Below are positions 1 through 13,980 of a stretch of 64,000 bases of DNA, one piece after another. The notes beneath the pieces were generated by a model. That model had not been told where the DNA came from, searched no databases, and was given only the letters and a program-made list of their open reading frames with translations. The DNA comes from Candidatus Nitrotoga sp. SPKER (GTDB lineage Bacteria > Pseudomonadota > Gammaproteobacteria > Burkholderiales > Gallionellaceae). A program made the position numbers and the translations under genes. Every line of letters starts with the position of its first letter. The first letter of the stretch is position 1. The DNA lies in contig QFXG01000001.1 in the NCBI GenBank assembly GCA_003402285.1, positions 1 to 64,000 of the forward strand, given 5' to 3'.

Positions 1-672
<672 letters not shown>

Positions 673-781
673 TATAACATTAAATATTACAAGTTGCGTT
701 GCAATCAAAAACCAATTACTTCTTCCAGTTGATGGCTGATTGATTACCTGTTTAATCAGGTAGCCAGTTAGTCGACAGTTA

Positions 782-898
782 TGTCTGACGACCATAGCAA
801 GTTGGTCCCACTCCTTCCCATCTCGAACAGGACAGTGAAACGACTTTGCGCCGATGATAGTGTACATACGTATGTGAAAGTAGGTCATCGTCAGACTC
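782..898 (+). rRNA. rrf: 5S ribosomal RNA
   Basis: A complete 5S rRNA of about 117 nt. The 5' GTCTGACGACCATAGC and 3' GTAGGTCATCGTCAGAC ends pair to form helix I, and the internal CCCATCTCGAACAGGACAGT is the conserved 5S core. It follows the 23S gene and precedes a strong hairpin, so it closes the rrn operon. Confidence 0.96.
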
Positions 899-900
899 CT

Positions 901-943
901 TATAAACACCAAAGCCCTCCAAGTGAGGGCTTTGGTGTTTATA
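901..943 (+). terminator. rRNA operon terminator hairpin
   Basis: A perfect 19-bp inverted repeat: the left arm (901-919, core AAACACCAAAGCCCTC) pairs with the right arm (925-943) across a 5-nt loop CAAGT. It starts just past the 5S end. The right arm carries TTT runs but no long T-tract follows, as is common for rrn terminators. It separates rRNA transcription from pyrG. Confidence 0.9.
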
Positions 944-976
944 GTCCATCAAGAGCTTTCTTTTTGAGAGCGATAA

Positions 977-2665
<1,689 letters not shown>

Positions 2666-2672
2666 CGACCAT

Positions 2673-3524
2673 ATGAAATTATGTAATTTTGAAGTCGGCT
2701 TGGATAAACCATTGTTTCTAATTGCAGGACCTTGTGTGATTGAGTCCGAGCAATTGGCGTTGGATACTGCAGGGCAAATCAAGGAGATCTGCCTGAAGCT
2801 GGGTATCCCGTTTATTTACAAGTCATCTTACGACAAGGCCAATCGCAGTTCGAATAAATCTTTTCGTGGCTTTGGAATAGATGCAGGCCTGAAAATTCTG
2901 GATAAGGTAAAAACTCAAATTGGCGTACCGATACTAACTGATGTGCATAGTGTTGAAGAAATCGCGTCGGTTGCCGCAGTGGCGGATGTTCTGCAAACAC
3001 CTGCTTTCCTGTGTCGTCAGACCGATTTTATTCATGCTGTGGCAAGCGCTGGGCGCCCAGTGAATATAAAGAAAGGGCAATTTTTATCGCCATGGGATAT
3101 GCAAAACGTGGTTACAAAGGCACGCGAGGCTAGCGGTTTGGATAACATCATGGTGTGTGAGCGCGGTGTATCATTTGGCTATAACAATTTGGTGTCGGAC
3201 ATGCGTTCCTTAGCAGTAATGCGTAACACTGGTTGTCCGGTTGTATTCGATACTACGCATTCGGTGCAGTTACCAGGCGGGCAAGGCACAGTAAGCGGTG
3301 GGCAGCGCGAATTTGTTCCAGTGCTGGCGCGAGCAGCTGTAGCGGCAGGTATTTCTGGGCTGTTCATGGAAACGCACCCCAATCCGGCGCAGGCGTTGTC
3401 GGATGGACCGAATGCCTTTCCGCTTGGATATTTGGAGGCACTGTTGCACACATTAAAAATTTTGGATGAGGCAGTTAAGGAACAGGGTTTAATCGAAGAA
3501 AGCATAGACTTGAGTAATGTTTAG
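2673..3524 (+). CDS. kdsA: 3-deoxy-8-phosphooctulonate synthase
   Basis: A 283-residue KDO-8-phosphate synthase that condenses phosphoenolpyruvate with arabinose-5-phosphate to make the KDO precursor of lipopolysaccharide. Family motifs seen are [10 protein letters not shown] (residues 15-24), the [11 protein letters not shown] substrate loop, and [16 protein letters not shown] near the C-terminus. The frame is open upstream to an ATG inside pyrG (2547), but the ATG at 2673 gives the canonical length and N-terminus and lies 7 nt after the pyrG stop. Co-transcription with pyrG and eno is likely. It implies a KDO-containing outer membrane. Confidence 0.96.
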   Translation: MKLCNFEVGLDKPLFLIAGPCVIESEQLALDTAGQIKEICLKLGIPFIYKSSYDKANRSSNKSFRGFGIDAGLKILDKVKTQIGVPILTDVHSVEEIASVAAVADVLQTPAFLCRQTDFIHAVASAGRPVNIKKGQFLSPWDMQNVVTKAREASGLDNIMVCERGVSFGYNNLVSDMRSLAVMRNTGCPVVFDTTHSVQLPGGQGTVSGGQREFVPVLARAAVAAGISGLFMETHPNPAQALSDGPNAFPLGYLEALLHTLKILDEAVKEQGLIEESIDLSNV

Positions 3525-3539
3525 TGAATGAAGGAATAA

Positions 3540-4826
<1,287 letters not shown>

Positions 4827-4855
4827 GCTCTGCGCTTGATTTTAATTTAATATAA

Positions 4856-5191
4856 ATGCGCTGGGTCTTGCTGATACTGATATCTTTGCTACTGCTATTG
4901 CAGTATCCGCTGTGGCTTGGTAAGGGCAGTTGGTTGAAAGCTTGGGATCTTGCTCATCAAGTTGATGAACAGAAAAATATAAATCAAAAGACTCAAGCGC
5001 GCAATACACTGCTGGATGCCGAGGTGCGCGATCTAAAGCAAGGCACAGAAGCCGTAGAAGAACGCGCTCGTAATGAATTGGGGATGGTCAAGCGCGACGA
5101 AATTTTTTTTCAGGTAATGGGTGATCATTCGTTATTGCCTGCGTCAGCCGGGCTTGATGTCAGGGCAGCTAGCGGTGTGCTTCTGAAATAG
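4856..5191 (+). CDS. ftsB: Cell division protein FtsB (DivIC/septum formation initiator family)
   Basis: A 111-residue small bitopic membrane protein. A transmembrane segment (about residues 3-19) follows a very short cytoplasmic N-terminus. A periplasmic coiled-coil of about 35-80 follows, rich in E, K, Q and N. It then has the conserved RNELGMVKRDEIFFQV stretch typical of FtsB. FtsB forms the FtsQBL divisome complex. The position directly after eno is the classical ftsB location in beta- and gammaproteobacteria. Spacing after eno is 29 nt. Confidence 0.93.
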   Translation: MRWVLLILISLLLLLQYPLWLGKGSWLKAWDLAHQVDEQKNINQKTQARNTLLDAEVRDLKQGTEAVEERARNELGMVKRDEIFFQVMGDHSLLPASAGLDVRAASGVLLK

Positions 5192-5401
5192 CGGTGTATA
5201 AAATCCAGATTTTGGCAAATAGATACTGACTGTATTGATTGATTCGGCTAGGATATGTTTGAACTAACCTGCGGGCCACATTATCAATAATATATTATTG
5301 ATTTTTAATTAAGAATTAATATTTTGCCAGCTATTTCTTGCGAATATTAATTTACGCGTTAAACTTACAAAGTTGGACACACTTAACTTAGGAGACAAAC
5401 A

Positions 5402-5839
5402 ATGAGATTAAAACTAGCATTGCCGATTTTTATATTATTTGCATCAGTCAGTTACGTCCATAATGTATTGGCACATGATCATGATATGAAACAATCGCCG
5501 GAACAACGAGTTTATTTTATTGAACCCAAAGATGGCGCAGAAGTCGGCAACGAAGTTAAAGTTGTGATGGGTGTACAAGGGATGGAGATCAAGCCTGCTG
5601 GTGCTGTAGTAGAAAATACCGGGCACCATCATTTGCTTATAGATGCATCGCAGCAGCTGAATGCCGGAGAAGCGGTTCCGACCGGAAGTGACAAACATCT
5701 CCATTTTGGCAAAGGTCAAACGGAAACCACAATTAAATTAGCGCCAGGGACACATACACTGACTTTGCAATTTGCTAATGGCGCGCATGTTTCTTATGGC
5801 GAAAAAATGCGTAGTACGATTAGCGTGACTGCTAAATAA
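5402..5839 (+). CDS. Secreted DUF4399 family protein
   Basis: A 145-residue periplasmic or secreted protein. An N-terminal signal peptide (about residues 1-24, ending VLA-HDHD) precedes a single DUF4399 domain with typical RVYFIEPKDGAEV, GHHHLLID and KHLHFGKGQTET motifs. The histidine-rich HDHD and GHHHL patches are notable, but the function of the family is not known to me. A clean TAGGAGACA ribosome binding site precedes the ATG. The 210-nt upstream gap has a possible promoter with TTGCGA near 5338 and TAAACT about 16 nt downstream. It is probably monocistronic, with a terminator following. Confidence 0.85.
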   Translation: MRLKLALPIFILFASVSYVHNVLAHDHDMKQSPEQRVYFIEPKDGAEVGNEVKVVMGVQGMEIKPAGAVVENTGHHHLLIDASQQLNAGEAVPTGSDKHLHFGKGQTETTIKLAPGTHTLTLQFANGAHVSYGEKMRSTISVTAK

Positions 5840-5922
5840 AATTAGCTTATTGATTTAAACGGCTGGTCAATTTTGCTGTCTCCATTAATCTGGAGGCATC
5901 TAGAAACCAGCAAAGGCCAATG

Positions 5923-5959
5923 CAGCCAAGCCCCTTAGAGTGGTTTGGCTGTTTCTCTT
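5923..5959 (+). terminator. Rho-independent terminator after the DUF4399 gene
   Basis: A ten-base-pair stem, CAGCCAAGCC (5923-5932) with GGTTTGGCTG (5942-5951), including one G-T wobble. It has a 9-nt loop and is followed by TTTCTCTTT. It lies about 85 nt after the DUF4399 stop codon and would end that transcript. Confidence 0.75.
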
Positions 5960-6250
5960 TCAGAAGGCTGAACAGCCCGAAGTGACTGACGCTCCATCCC
6001 CTTTGTTGTCGTTAAGAATTGTGCATCCTGATAATCAGGAAGAGGTGTTCCACATAAATGGATGCTAAGACTGGTATCGTTTTAGCGTTGCATGATTTTA
6101 CGATTATGTAATTCTGTAAATCAACAGCCTCACAGTTTAATAATCGGAAACAATCATGAAGAAATCTACACTGTTTGTACAAAGCGACATAAGCTGCAAA
6201 GCCTGTTAAAATCGCCAGCTTGATTGTTAATCACCATTGGAGAAAGTAGC
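5960..6250. other. Intergenic stretch before ndk
   Basis: No convincing ORF, RNA gene or repeat was seen here. The ndk promoter is presumably within it, but I could not pick a good -35/-10 pair by eye. Confidence 0.5.
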
Positions 6251-6670
6251 ATGGCTGTTGAACGTACCTTGTCAATTATTAAACCAGACGCCGTCGCCAA
6301 GAATGTTATTGGCCAGATTTACACACGCTTTGAGAATGCTGGATTAAAAGTGATTGCTGCACGCATGGTGCAGATGTCACGGACCCAAGCAGAAAACTTT
6401 TATGGCGTACATCGCGAGCGCCCCTTCTTTAAGGATCTGGTAGATTTTATGATTTCTGGCCCAGTGATGGTGCAAGCATTGGAAGGCGAAAATGCGATTG
6501 CAAAAAATCGTGATTTAATGGGAGCAACGGATCCGAAAAAAGCTGATAAAGGTAGTATACGTGCGGATTTCGCTGATAGCATTGACGCCAATGCAGTACA
6601 TGGTTCAGATTCACTGGAAGCTGCCGCAGCAGAAATTTCTTACTTTTTTCCTGATCTGAAAGTTTCATAA
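6251..6670 (+). CDS. ndk: Nucleoside diphosphate kinase
   Basis: A 139-residue nucleoside diphosphate kinase that balances NTP and dNTP pools through a phosphohistidine intermediate. [12 protein letters not shown] opens the protein, and the active-site His117 lies in NAVHGSDS. The length is normal. The ATG at 6251 is chosen over a TTG at 6224 because it gives the canonical MAVERTLSI start and has a GGAGAAAG ribosome binding site. It heads the ndk-rlmN-pilW-rodZ-ispG-hisS-yfgM-bamB-der order conserved in betaproteobacteria. Confidence 0.97.
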   Translation: MAVERTLSIIKPDAVAKNVIGQIYTRFENAGLKVIAARMVQMSRTQAENFYGVHRERPFFKDLVDFMISGPVMVQALEGENAIAKNRDLMGATDPKKADKGSIRADFADSIDANAVHGSDSLEAAAAEISYFFPDLKVS

Positions 6671-6904
6671 ATTAACCTGTTCTTTTGCCAGTCATTTATA
6701 TTTACTATGCATAGGTTTTGTCTAGGCCGTTCCTTCACATTATCGTCTTTCAAATAATAGCCTGAGTTGATCAATATGCGAACCATGAAACGTTTGGGCT
6801 ATTATGGACGTGAATTCGCTCTAATTTAAAAGTCCCTAGAGGATCCACTATTAATAATAGTCCTCACCATCACGGGATGGCGTAATTTTTCAAGGTCATC
6901 ATGA

Positions 6905-7987
6905 ATGTCCGAAAATCTTCTTAACTTTGATGTGCAGCAACTTACCGCCTGGTTTGCTTCGATGGGTGAAAAACCTTTCCGTGCACGCCAGATATTGCGC
7001 TGGGTGCACAAAATGGGTGAGGCAGATTTTGCAGCGATGACCGATATCGCTGCTTTGCTACGCCAAAAATTGCAGCAGCAAGCTTATGTGGCAGCACCAC
7101 AGGTGATGCGAGACGAAATTTCTGCAGATGGTACGCGTAAATGGTTGTTGGACGTTGGCACGGGCAACGCAATTGAAACAGTGTTTATTCCAGAGGCAGA
7201 GCGCGGCACATTATGCGTCTCTACTCAGGCGGGGTGCGCGCTCAACTGCTCATTTTGTTCAACCGGTAAGCAAGGTTTTAACCGTAATTTAAGTGTGGCC
7301 GAAATTATTGGTCAATTGTGGTGGGCTAACCGCCAGATTGGCAAAGATTGTGATGGCAAGTGGCCAGTCACCAATGTGGTGATGATGGGTATGGGTGAGC
7401 CGTTGCTAAATTTCGATAATACGGTAAGTGCTTTGCGACTGATGCTGGACGATAATGCTTATGGCCTGTCGCGGCGTCGGGTGACTTTATCTACTTCTGG
7501 CATCGTACCGGCGATGGATAGACTGCGTGAGGAATGCCCCGTAGCGTTAGCGGTGTCGTTGCATGCATCCAACGACACCTTGCGCGATGTGCTGGTGCCG
7601 ATTAACCAGAAATACCCTTTACGCATATTACTGGCAGCATGCCAGCGCTATTTGGAACGCGCCCCCCGTGATTTTGTCACTTTCGAGTATGTGATGCTGG
7701 AAGGTGTGAACGACAGCGTACAGCACGCGCATGAACTTGTTGCGTTGGTGTGTGATGTGCCGTGTAAATTTAATCTGATACCGTTCAACCCTTTTCCACA
7801 GACGCATTACCGCCGATCCAAAGCCGATGCTATAGCCCGGTTTCGAGACGTATTGGTGCAGGCTGATATTGTTACGACTATCCGCAAAACACGAGGAGAT
7901 GATATTGCTGCAGCTTGCGGACAGTTGGCCGGGCAGGTACAAGATAAAACTAAACGAACACAGCGATTATCAGAGATTAGTACATGA
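6905..7987 (+). CDS. rlmN: Dual-specificity 23S rRNA/tRNA (adenine-C2)-methyltransferase RlmN
   Basis: A 360-residue radical SAM methyltransferase that makes 2-methyladenosine at A2503 of 23S rRNA and A37 of some tRNAs. The radical SAM motif CxxxCxxC is at Cys111, Cys115 and Cys118 in [17 protein letters not shown]. The second catalytic cysteine lies near residue 335 in [21 protein letters not shown] and SLHASND are further family motifs. The gap from ndk is 234 nt, so it may have its own promoter. The stop overlaps the pilW start by 4 nt, implying translational coupling. Confidence 0.96.
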   Translation: MSENLLNFDVQQLTAWFASMGEKPFRARQILRWVHKMGEADFAAMTDIAALLRQKLQQQAYVAAPQVMRDEISADGTRKWLLDVGTGNAIETVFIPEAERGTLCVSTQAGCALNCSFCSTGKQGFNRNLSVAEIIGQLWWANRQIGKDCDGKWPVTNVVMMGMGEPLLNFDNTVSALRLMLDDNAYGLSRRRVTLSTSGIVPAMDRLREECPVALAVSLHASNDTLRDVLVPINQKYPLRILLAACQRYLERAPRDFVTFEYVMLEGVNDSVQHAHELVALVCDVPCKFNLIPFNPFPQTHYRRSKADAIARFRDVLVQADIVTTIRKTRGDDIAAACGQLAGQVQDKTKRTQRLSEIST

Positions 7988-8745
7988 AACTATTTTCACG
8001 CATGAGAGGAGTGAGCTTTTTGCTGCTTGCTCTAAGCATGACAGGATGTGTGACGCAGCAACATAATATTTCGCGGGAAGAGGCCAGCGCTAAAATACAT
8101 ACTGAATTAGCAGCACAATATTATGACCGGGGACAACTCGGAGTGGCATTAGAAGAAACTTCTTTGGCGCTACAGTCTAAATCCGACTACGCGCCGACTT
8201 ACAACGTGCGTGGCCTTGTACATATGGCGTTACATGAAGACCAGCAAGCAGATGAGGATTTTCAGCACAGCTTACGCTTGGACAGTGCAGATCCAGATGC
8301 ACATAACAATTACGGCTGGTTTCTTTGTAAGCGCGGAAAGGAATCGGATTCCATCAAACACTTCATGACAGCGCTAAAAAATCCACTCTATACTACTCCG
8401 GAAAAAGCTTATTTGAATGCAGGCTTATGCTCTATCAATACTGGCAATGTGAACAATGCTGAAGAATTTTTTCAAAAAGCGCTAGCGGCCCAACCCAATA
8501 TGCCGGATGCCCTTCTTGGTTTAGCCAATCTATACTTTACTAAAGCGGATTATTCAGGTGCGAAATCTTATTTTATGACCTTTAAAAAACACAGCGTATC
8601 TCCTTTGACGGCTGAAAACCTATGGTTAGCAGTACGTATTGAACGTAAGCTGGGAGATAGAATTACGGAAAATAACTACGCGGTGCAATTACGTAAAAAC
8701 TTTCCTGATGCGCGTGAAACTCAGCTAATGCTGTATAGACAATAG
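7984..8745 (+). CDS. pilW: Type IV pilus biogenesis/stability lipoprotein PilW (PilF-type TPR protein)
   Basis: A 253-residue outer-membrane lipoprotein with tetratricopeptide repeats. The signal peptide ends in a lipobox LSMTGC (Cys22). TPR units run from about residue 38 to 215, including the characteristic [12 protein letters not shown] segment of PilF/PilW, which helps assemble or localise the PilQ secretin. No other pilus gene is in the window; this orphan placement between rlmN and rodZ is normal in betaproteobacteria. It overlaps both neighbours (ATGA with rlmN, shared G with the next GTG). Confidence 0.9.
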   Translation: MKLFSRMRGVSFLLLALSMTGCVTQQHNISREEASAKIHTELAAQYYDRGQLGVALEETSLALQSKSDYAPTYNVRGLVHMALHEDQQADEDFQHSLRLDSADPDAHNNYGWFLCKRGKESDSIKHFMTALKNPLYTTPEKAYLNAGLCSINTGNVNNAEEFFQKALAAQPNMPDALLGLANLYFTKADYSGAKSYFMTFKKHSVSPLTAENLWLAVRIERKLGDRITENNYAVQLRKNFPDARETQLMLYRQ

Positions 8746-9512
8746 TGGATAATTCGGCGGAAAATACTTTAGACAATACCTCCAGCAGCGTTGAGGTACG
8801 GCCTTTCAGCGTGGGCGCCGTGCTGCGTGAAACACGCGAGCGACTCGGGTTAAGTCTTGCTGATGTGGAAAGTCGTCTCAAATTTGCATCGCGTCAAATT
8901 GAGGCACTCGAGGCGGACAATTTCACTCGCCTACCGGAAATTTCCTTTGTGCGTCGCTTCGTACGCAGTTATGCCAAGCTATTACAATTGGATCCTGCCC
9001 CCTTGCTGGCATCACTACCAGTGGAACCAGTACAACCCTCGCTGCATACTGCAAACGTTGCGATTGACGTGCCGTTCCCAAACACTTACGCAACGCGCAG
9101 AATCAATATCATCTGGTTGTCGATCGGTCTTGTTGTCCTCGCGATCACATTGGTACTCTTTATCTGGTTCAACCGTGACCTGCGAATTATGCAGCAGCAG
9201 GCTACAATGGAAACAATAGAATTACCAACCATCATGCCTATTCCAGCTTCCACAGTGGCAGCAATATCTCCGCAATCCGTTGCTATAAGGCTTAAGTTTG
9301 ATGCGGATTCATGGGTGAAAGTAACAGACAATGACGGCAAAATATTACTGTCACAACTCAATTCTAGTGGTAGCGAACAACATCTCAAAGGCAAGGCACC
9401 ATTTTCCGTGATTATTGGTAATATCAACGGAGTACGCCTATTTTATCAAGGGAAGCTTGTTGAACTCGCACCCTTTAACAATGGCGGAACCGCGCGCCTC
9501 ACGTTGGAGTAG
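8745..9512 (+). CDS. rodZ: RodZ-like helix-turn-helix membrane protein (DUF4115)
   Basis: A 255-residue bitopic membrane protein. A cytoplasmic Xre-like HTH (about residues 24-90, GAVLRETRERLGLSLADVE) is followed by one transmembrane segment (about 122-143) and a C-terminal periplasmic DUF4115 domain (about 175-253). This matches RodZ, the MreB-binding cell-shape protein, although the member in this locus is often annotated only as a DUF4115 protein. The start is a GTG overlapping the pilW stop. It lies 3 nt upstream of ispG. Confidence 0.85.
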   Translation: MDNSAENTLDNTSSSVEVRPFSVGAVLRETRERLGLSLADVESRLKFASRQIEALEADNFTRLPEISFVRRFVRSYAKLLQLDPAPLLASLPVEPVQPSLHTANVAIDVPFPNTYATRRINIIWLSIGLVVLAITLVLFIWFNRDLRIMQQQATMETIELPTIMPIPASTVAAISPQSVAIRLKFDADSWVKVTDNDGKILLSQLNSSGSEQHLKGKAPFSVIIGNINGVRLFYQGKLVELAPFNNGGTARLTLE

Positions 9513-9515
9513 ATT

Positions 9516-10790
9516 ATGAGCCAGCATTCCATTTCGCGTCGTGCGACGCAACGTGTCATGGTAGGTAATATCGCCATAGGCGGCGGTGCCCCTATCGTTG
9601 TACAGTCGATGACCAATACTGATACCGTGGATGCTGCAGGAACCGCGCGTCAAGTTTTTGAGCTTGCACAAGCGGGTTCCGAGTTAGTGCGCATTACTGT
9701 CAATACTGCCGAAGCTGCTGCACAGGTGCCCTACATCCGTGAGCTACTCGACAAAATGAACTGTAATGTTCCTTTGGTGGGTGATTTTCATTATAACGGT
9801 CATCGCTTGTTAACAGACTTTCCGGAATGCGCCCAAGCATTGGGCGGATATCGGATTAACCCGGGCAATGTTGGTCGTAACCGCAAGGGTGAAGACCAGT
9901 TCGCTATGATGATAGATGCTGCCTGCCGTTATTCTAAGCCGGTACGTATCGGGGTTAACTGGGGTAGTCTGGAGGCTGATTTAATCGTGCGCATGATGGA
10001 TGAAAACGCTAAATTACCGCAACCGAAAGAGGCTGCTGCAGTAATGCGTGAAGCACTCATCGTGTCTGCACTGGATAGCGCTCAACGCGCCGAAAAGCTC
10101 GGTTTGCCACATGATCGAATCGTGCTGTCATGCAAGGTGAGTGAGGTTCAAGCTTTAATCGCGGTATACCGTGAACTTGCACTGCGTTGCGACTATCCGC
10201 TGCACTTAGGGTTAACTGAAGCTGGCATGGGATCAAAAGGCATTGTTGCCTCCACCGCCGCGCTGGCCGTGCTATTACAGGAAGGAATAGGGGATACTAT
10301 ACGTATTTCTCTCACACCAGAACCGGGTGGTGAACGTACGCAGGAAGTCATCGTGGCACAGGAAATTTTGCAAACGATGGGACTGCGTTCCTTTACGCCG
10401 ATGGTGATTGCATGTCCCGGTTGCGGACGTACCACCAGCACGGTTTTTCAAGAATTAGCGCAAAGTATCCAATCTTATTTACGCGAGCAAATGCCGGTGT
10501 GGCGCGAGCAATACAGCGGCGCTGAAGAAATGACGGTGGCGGTAATGGGCTGTATCGTGAATGGTCCGGGGGAAAGCAAGATGGCCAACATTGGTATCAG
10601 TCTGCCGGGCAGTAACGAGCATCCTGCAGCGCCGGTATATGTGGATGGTCAAAAAGTAGTTACTTTGCGGGGTGACAATATTGCCAACGAGTTTAAGCAA
10701 ATTGTGAATGATTATGTGGCGCGCAACTATGTGCGGCTTGAAACAGGGCATCCGTATCCTAAAACTATACCGATCCAGGTAATAAATTAA
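9516..10790 (+). CDS. ispG: 4-hydroxy-3-methylbut-2-enyl diphosphate synthase (flavodoxin)
   Basis: A 424-residue IspG, the 4Fe-4S enzyme of the MEP isoprenoid pathway that converts ME-cPP to HMBPP. The N-terminal TIM barrel starts with [17 protein letters not shown] and continues with [10 protein letters not shown]. The C-terminal cluster domain has CPGCGRT and GCIVNGPGE, which supply the cluster ligands. The length fits the longer proteobacterial form. It follows rodZ by 3 nt, as in many betaproteobacteria, and precedes hisS by about 100 nt. Confidence 0.97.
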   Translation: MSQHSISRRATQRVMVGNIAIGGGAPIVVQSMTNTDTVDAAGTARQVFELAQAGSELVRITVNTAEAAAQVPYIRELLDKMNCNVPLVGDFHYNGHRLLTDFPECAQALGGYRINPGNVGRNRKGEDQFAMMIDAACRYSKPVRIGVNWGSLEADLIVRMMDENAKLPQPKEAAAVMREALIVSALDSAQRAEKLGLPHDRIVLSCKVSEVQALIAVYRELALRCDYPLHLGLTEAGMGSKGIVASTAALAVLLQEGIGDTIRISLTPEPGGERTQEVIVAQEILQTMGLRSFTPMVIACPGCGRTTSTVFQELAQSIQSYLREQMPVWREQYSGAEEMTVAVMGCIVNGPGESKMANIGISLPGSNEHPAAPVYVDGQKVVTLRGDNIANEFKQIVNDYVARNYVRLETGHPYPKTIPIQVIN

Positions 10791-10892
10791 GTATCAAAAA
10801 ATGTACATAGTATTAGGCTGAAATCCACTCGCTATAAATTCTAATAACGGCTGCTTTAATCAGTCATAAGTGAAGTAAAGGTTAATCGTTTT

Positions 10893-12170
10893 ATGAGCAG
10901 CAATTCTCCATTGCAGGCAGTACGCGGTATGAATGACATCTTGCCGGAAGAGGCGGGGCTTTGGCTGTGGTTTGAGGACACAGTGCGTGACTGGCTGGAA
11001 AGTTATGGTTACCGCAACATTCGTATGCCATTGCTGGAACATACGGCGCTATTCAAACGTGCGATAGGCGAAGTGACCGATATTGTAGAAAAAGAAATGT
11101 ACAGTTTTGAGGATAGCCTTAATGGAGATCAACTCACGCTACGCCCGGAAGGCACTGCATCCTGCGTGCGGGCCGCACTGCAACACAGCCTGCTGTACAA
11201 TGCACCGCAGCGTTTGTATTACAGTGGCGCGATGTTCCGTCACGAGCGTCCGCAAAAGGGACGTTACCGTCAGTTTCACCAGATTGGTGTAGAAGCATTG
11301 GGTTTCACTGGCCCAGATATTGATGCCGAACAAATTGTGATGTGCGCACGTCTGTGGCGCAAACTGGGCTTGCGCGATATCACCTTGCAACTCAATACAC
11401 TGGGTGATATAGCTGCACGGCAGCGCCATCGCGCCAAGTTAATAGCCTATTTCGAGCAGTACAAAAGTGTGCTGGATGAAGATGCAACACGCCGTTTGCA
11501 AAGTAATCCATTACGCATCCTGGATAGCAAAAATCCGGCTATGCAAGAATTGATCATTGCTGCGCCCAGTTTAATGGAGGAACTGGAAGAAGACGCGCTT
11601 AAACATTTCGAAGCGGTACAAAAAATTTTACAGCGCCATGAAGTGGCGTTTGAGATAAATTCACGCTTAGTCCGCGGGCTGGATTACTATAATCGCACTG
11701 TATTTGAATGGATTACTACTCGCCTCGGCGCTCAAGGCACCGTCTGTGCGGGCGGTCGTTTTGATGGTTTGATTGGACAAATCAGTGGAAAATCTGCACC
11801 CTCCACTGGTTTTGCCATGGGCATTGAACGCTTGTTGGCATTGTTGCAGGAGGATGGCATGAGCACGCCGCCAGCGCCTCTAGATGTATATGTGGTGCAT
11901 CAAGGTGAGATGGCAGAAGGCATGGCGAGCTTGATAGCAGAGCGATTGAGGGATTCTGGGCTGCGTGTTTTATTGCATTGCAATGGAGGAAGCTTTAAGT
12001 CGCAGCTGAAAAAGGCAGATGCCAGTCATGCATGTGTGGCTGTGATCCTTGGTGACAATGAGGTGAGTACTGAGTTGGCCACGCTCAAGCCGTTACGCGG
12101 TGGCGAACAAATGAAAGTGGCATTTGGCGACTTGCCGACCAAAATTAATGAATTGATTAAACAAGGATAA
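10893..12170 (+). CDS. hisS: Histidine--tRNA ligase
   Basis: A 425-residue class II histidyl-tRNA synthetase. Seen motifs are [12 protein letters not shown] at the start, the class II motif 2 region [20 protein letters not shown] (about residues 109-128), the histidine-specific [15 protein letters not shown], and GFAMGIERL as motif 3. A C-terminal anticodon-binding domain follows. The length is typical. The 100-nt gap before it may hold a promoter; the next gene starts 5 nt after its stop. Confidence 0.97.
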   Translation: MSSNSPLQAVRGMNDILPEEAGLWLWFEDTVRDWLESYGYRNIRMPLLEHTALFKRAIGEVTDIVEKEMYSFEDSLNGDQLTLRPEGTASCVRAALQHSLLYNAPQRLYYSGAMFRHERPQKGRYRQFHQIGVEALGFTGPDIDAEQIVMCARLWRKLGLRDITLQLNTLGDIAARQRHRAKLIAYFEQYKSVLDEDATRRLQSNPLRILDSKNPAMQELIIAAPSLMEELEEDALKHFEAVQKILQRHEVAFEINSRLVRGLDYYNRTVFEWITTRLGAQGTVCAGGRFDGLIGQISGKSAPSTGFAMGIERLLALLQEDGMSTPPAPLDVYVVHQGEMAEGMASLIAERLRDSGLRVLLHCNGGSFKSQLKKADASHACVAVILGDNEVSTELATLKPLRGGEQMKVAFGDLPTKINELIKQG

Positions 12171-12175
12171 AGAAA

Positions 12176-12814
12176 ATGGCAGTACTTGATTTACAAGAAC
12201 AAGAACAGGTAGATGCATTTAAGGCATGGTGGAAAGATAATGGCAAGTGGCTGTTAATAGCATTGGCCTTGGCTGTAAGCGGTTTTGCTGCAATGCAGGG
12301 CTGGCAGTCTTATAAAGAAAAGAAGATGGTAGATGCCAGTACTTTGTATGCAGAACTGGAAAAACAGCTTGCCAGCAACGATCCCAAGCGTATCAATGAT
12401 GCCGAGCAAGCAGTAGTTGATCAGTACGGTTCTACTGCTTATGCGCCGCGAGCGGCTCTGCTGGCGGCACAGGTTAATCTTCAGAATAAAGATGTGGCGC
12501 GCGCTAAATCACAATTAGAGTGGGTAATCAAACATGCTGACGAGACCGGGCTACAGAACGTAGCGCGCCTCAAATTAGCGAGTGTATTGCTGGATGAAAA
12601 AAATTATGCTGATGCACTCAAGCTGCTGGACGTAAAGCATGCTGACTCTTTCATGGGCTTATATGCTGATCTCAAGGGCGACGTGTTACATGCACAGGGT
12701 AAGACTGACGAAGCACGTGCCGCTTACCAGCTTGCATTCAATAAAACGGATGCTCAAAGTAAGTATCGCACTCTAATCCAAATGAAACTGGATGCGCTTG
12801 GAGGCGCTAAATGA
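12176..12814 (+). CDS. YfgM-like ancillary SecYEG translocon subunit (TPR_21 membrane protein)
   Basis: A 212-residue inner-membrane protein with a short cytoplasmic N-terminus (EQEQVDAFKAWW), one transmembrane helix (about residues 24-42), and a periplasmic TPR-like domain. This matches the YfgM/TPR_21 family, which associates with SecYEG and periplasmic chaperones. Position between hisS and bamB is the standard yfgM site. The ATG follows hisS by 5 nt with an AAGGATAAAG ribosome binding site overlapping the hisS stop, and its 3' end overlaps bamB by 4 nt. Confidence 0.9.
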   Translation: MAVLDLQEQEQVDAFKAWWKDNGKWLLIALALAVSGFAAMQGWQSYKEKKMVDASTLYAELEKQLASNDPKRINDAEQAVVDQYGSTAYAPRAALLAAQVNLQNKDVARAKSQLEWVIKHADETGLQNVARLKLASVLLDEKNYADALKLLDVKHADSFMGLYADLKGDVLHAQGKTDEARAAYQLAFNKTDAQSKYRTLIQMKLDALGGAK

Positions 12815-13953
12815 TTATTCGCATTGCTGCATTGCTGTTACTAGTAATGCTAGCAGGCTGCTCCACCGTATCTGGCTGGTTTGCCAAGGACAAGACCGGC
12901 AATGAACCCGCAAAGCTGGTTGAATTCAAGCAGACTGGTGCGTTTAAGGTGCGCTGGCAGCTCAAAATCGGAGGGAGCGGCAATTATATACTTCAGCCTG
13001 CCGTAACAAGTGATGCGGTGTATGCAGCCAATACCAAAGGAGAGTTATTTCGATTCGATCCTGCTACAGGTAAACAGATATGGCGTGCCGACAGTGGTTT
13101 CGCTATTTCTGCTGGCGTAGGGGTGGGTGAGGGCTTAGTGCTGGTCGGGGGTGGTAAGGGTCAATTGGCAGCCTTTGCGGCGGATGGTAAATTACTCTGG
13201 AAAACCAAAGTCTCCAGCGAAGTGCTAAATATCGCAAAAATTGTCGATGGCATTGCAGTGGTGCGTACCGCTGATGGTCGCCTTTCTGCACTGGATGTTA
13301 CAGATGGCAAACGCTTATGGTTGTATGAACAATCTGTCCCTCCGCTGATTGCGCGCAGTTATGCGAGCGTGGCAATTGAACGTGGCACCATATTTGGTGG
13401 ATTCGCCGCTGGTAAATTAGTGGCAGTTAGCTTGGGTTCTGGCATTGTCATATGGGAAACCGTTGTGTCCCAACCGCGTGGTAACACTGAATTAGAGCGT
13501 ATCAGTGACATCACCAGCTCGCCGGTGCTGGATGACGACCAAGTTTGTGCAGTGGCATTTCAAGGGCGTATCGCATGTTATGGCCTGGCACAAGGTAATT
13601 TACTATGGAGCCGGGATATATCCAGCGATAAAGGCATGACGTTATTCCATAATTATCTTTATATTACAAATACCACGGGCGCTATATTGGCGATGGATAA
13701 AAGTAGTGGAAGTTCGTTTTGGAAAAATGAACAGTTATTCATGCGCCAGACGTCGGCACCCTATGCATTTGGGGATCATCTGGCGGTGGGCGATTATGAA
13801 GGTTACCTACATGCGCTGAGCCGTGAGGATGGCAGCATGGTAGCAAGACTCAAAACCGATGGTAGCGCCATATTGGCTGCTCCGATGGAGTTGGATGGCG
13901 GTCTGCTGGTGCAAACACAAAAAGGCAGTTTGTATTCGGTGACTCTTCATTAA
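12811..13953 (+). CDS. bamB: Outer membrane protein assembly factor BamB
   Basis: A 380-residue lipoprotein of the BAM complex, which inserts beta-barrel proteins into the outer membrane. The signal peptide ends in the lipobox VMLAGC (Cys17), and the rest is a PQQ-like eight-bladed beta-propeller with recurring W/F-D-G-turn units such as FDPATGKQIW, AFAADGKLLW and ALDVTDGKRLW. Overlap with yfgM suggests coupled expression. Several outer-membrane barrels are encoded in this window (18.8, 34.9 and 53.1 kb), all expected BAM substrates. Confidence 0.95.
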   Translation: MIIRIAALLLLVMLAGCSTVSGWFAKDKTGNEPAKLVEFKQTGAFKVRWQLKIGGSGNYILQPAVTSDAVYAANTKGELFRFDPATGKQIWRADSGFAISAGVGVGEGLVLVGGGKGQLAAFAADGKLLWKTKVSSEVLNIAKIVDGIAVVRTADGRLSALDVTDGKRLWLYEQSVPPLIARSYASVAIERGTIFGGFAAGKLVAVSLGSGIVIWETVVSQPRGNTELERISDITSSPVLDDDQVCAVAFQGRIACYGLAQGNLLWSRDISSDKGMTLFHNYLYITNTTGAILAMDKSSGSSFWKNEQLFMRQTSAPYAFGDHLAVGDYEGYLHALSREDGSMVARLKTDGSAILAAPMELDGGLLVQTQKGSLYSVTLH

Positions 13954-13980
13954 GTTCTTGCTCCTAATTGAAAGTCTGAA

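Noticed and set aside
6776-6830. 17-codon frame starting MRTMKRLGYYGREF before rlmN
   Set aside because: Too short and without family match or regulatory hallmark to call a leader peptide.
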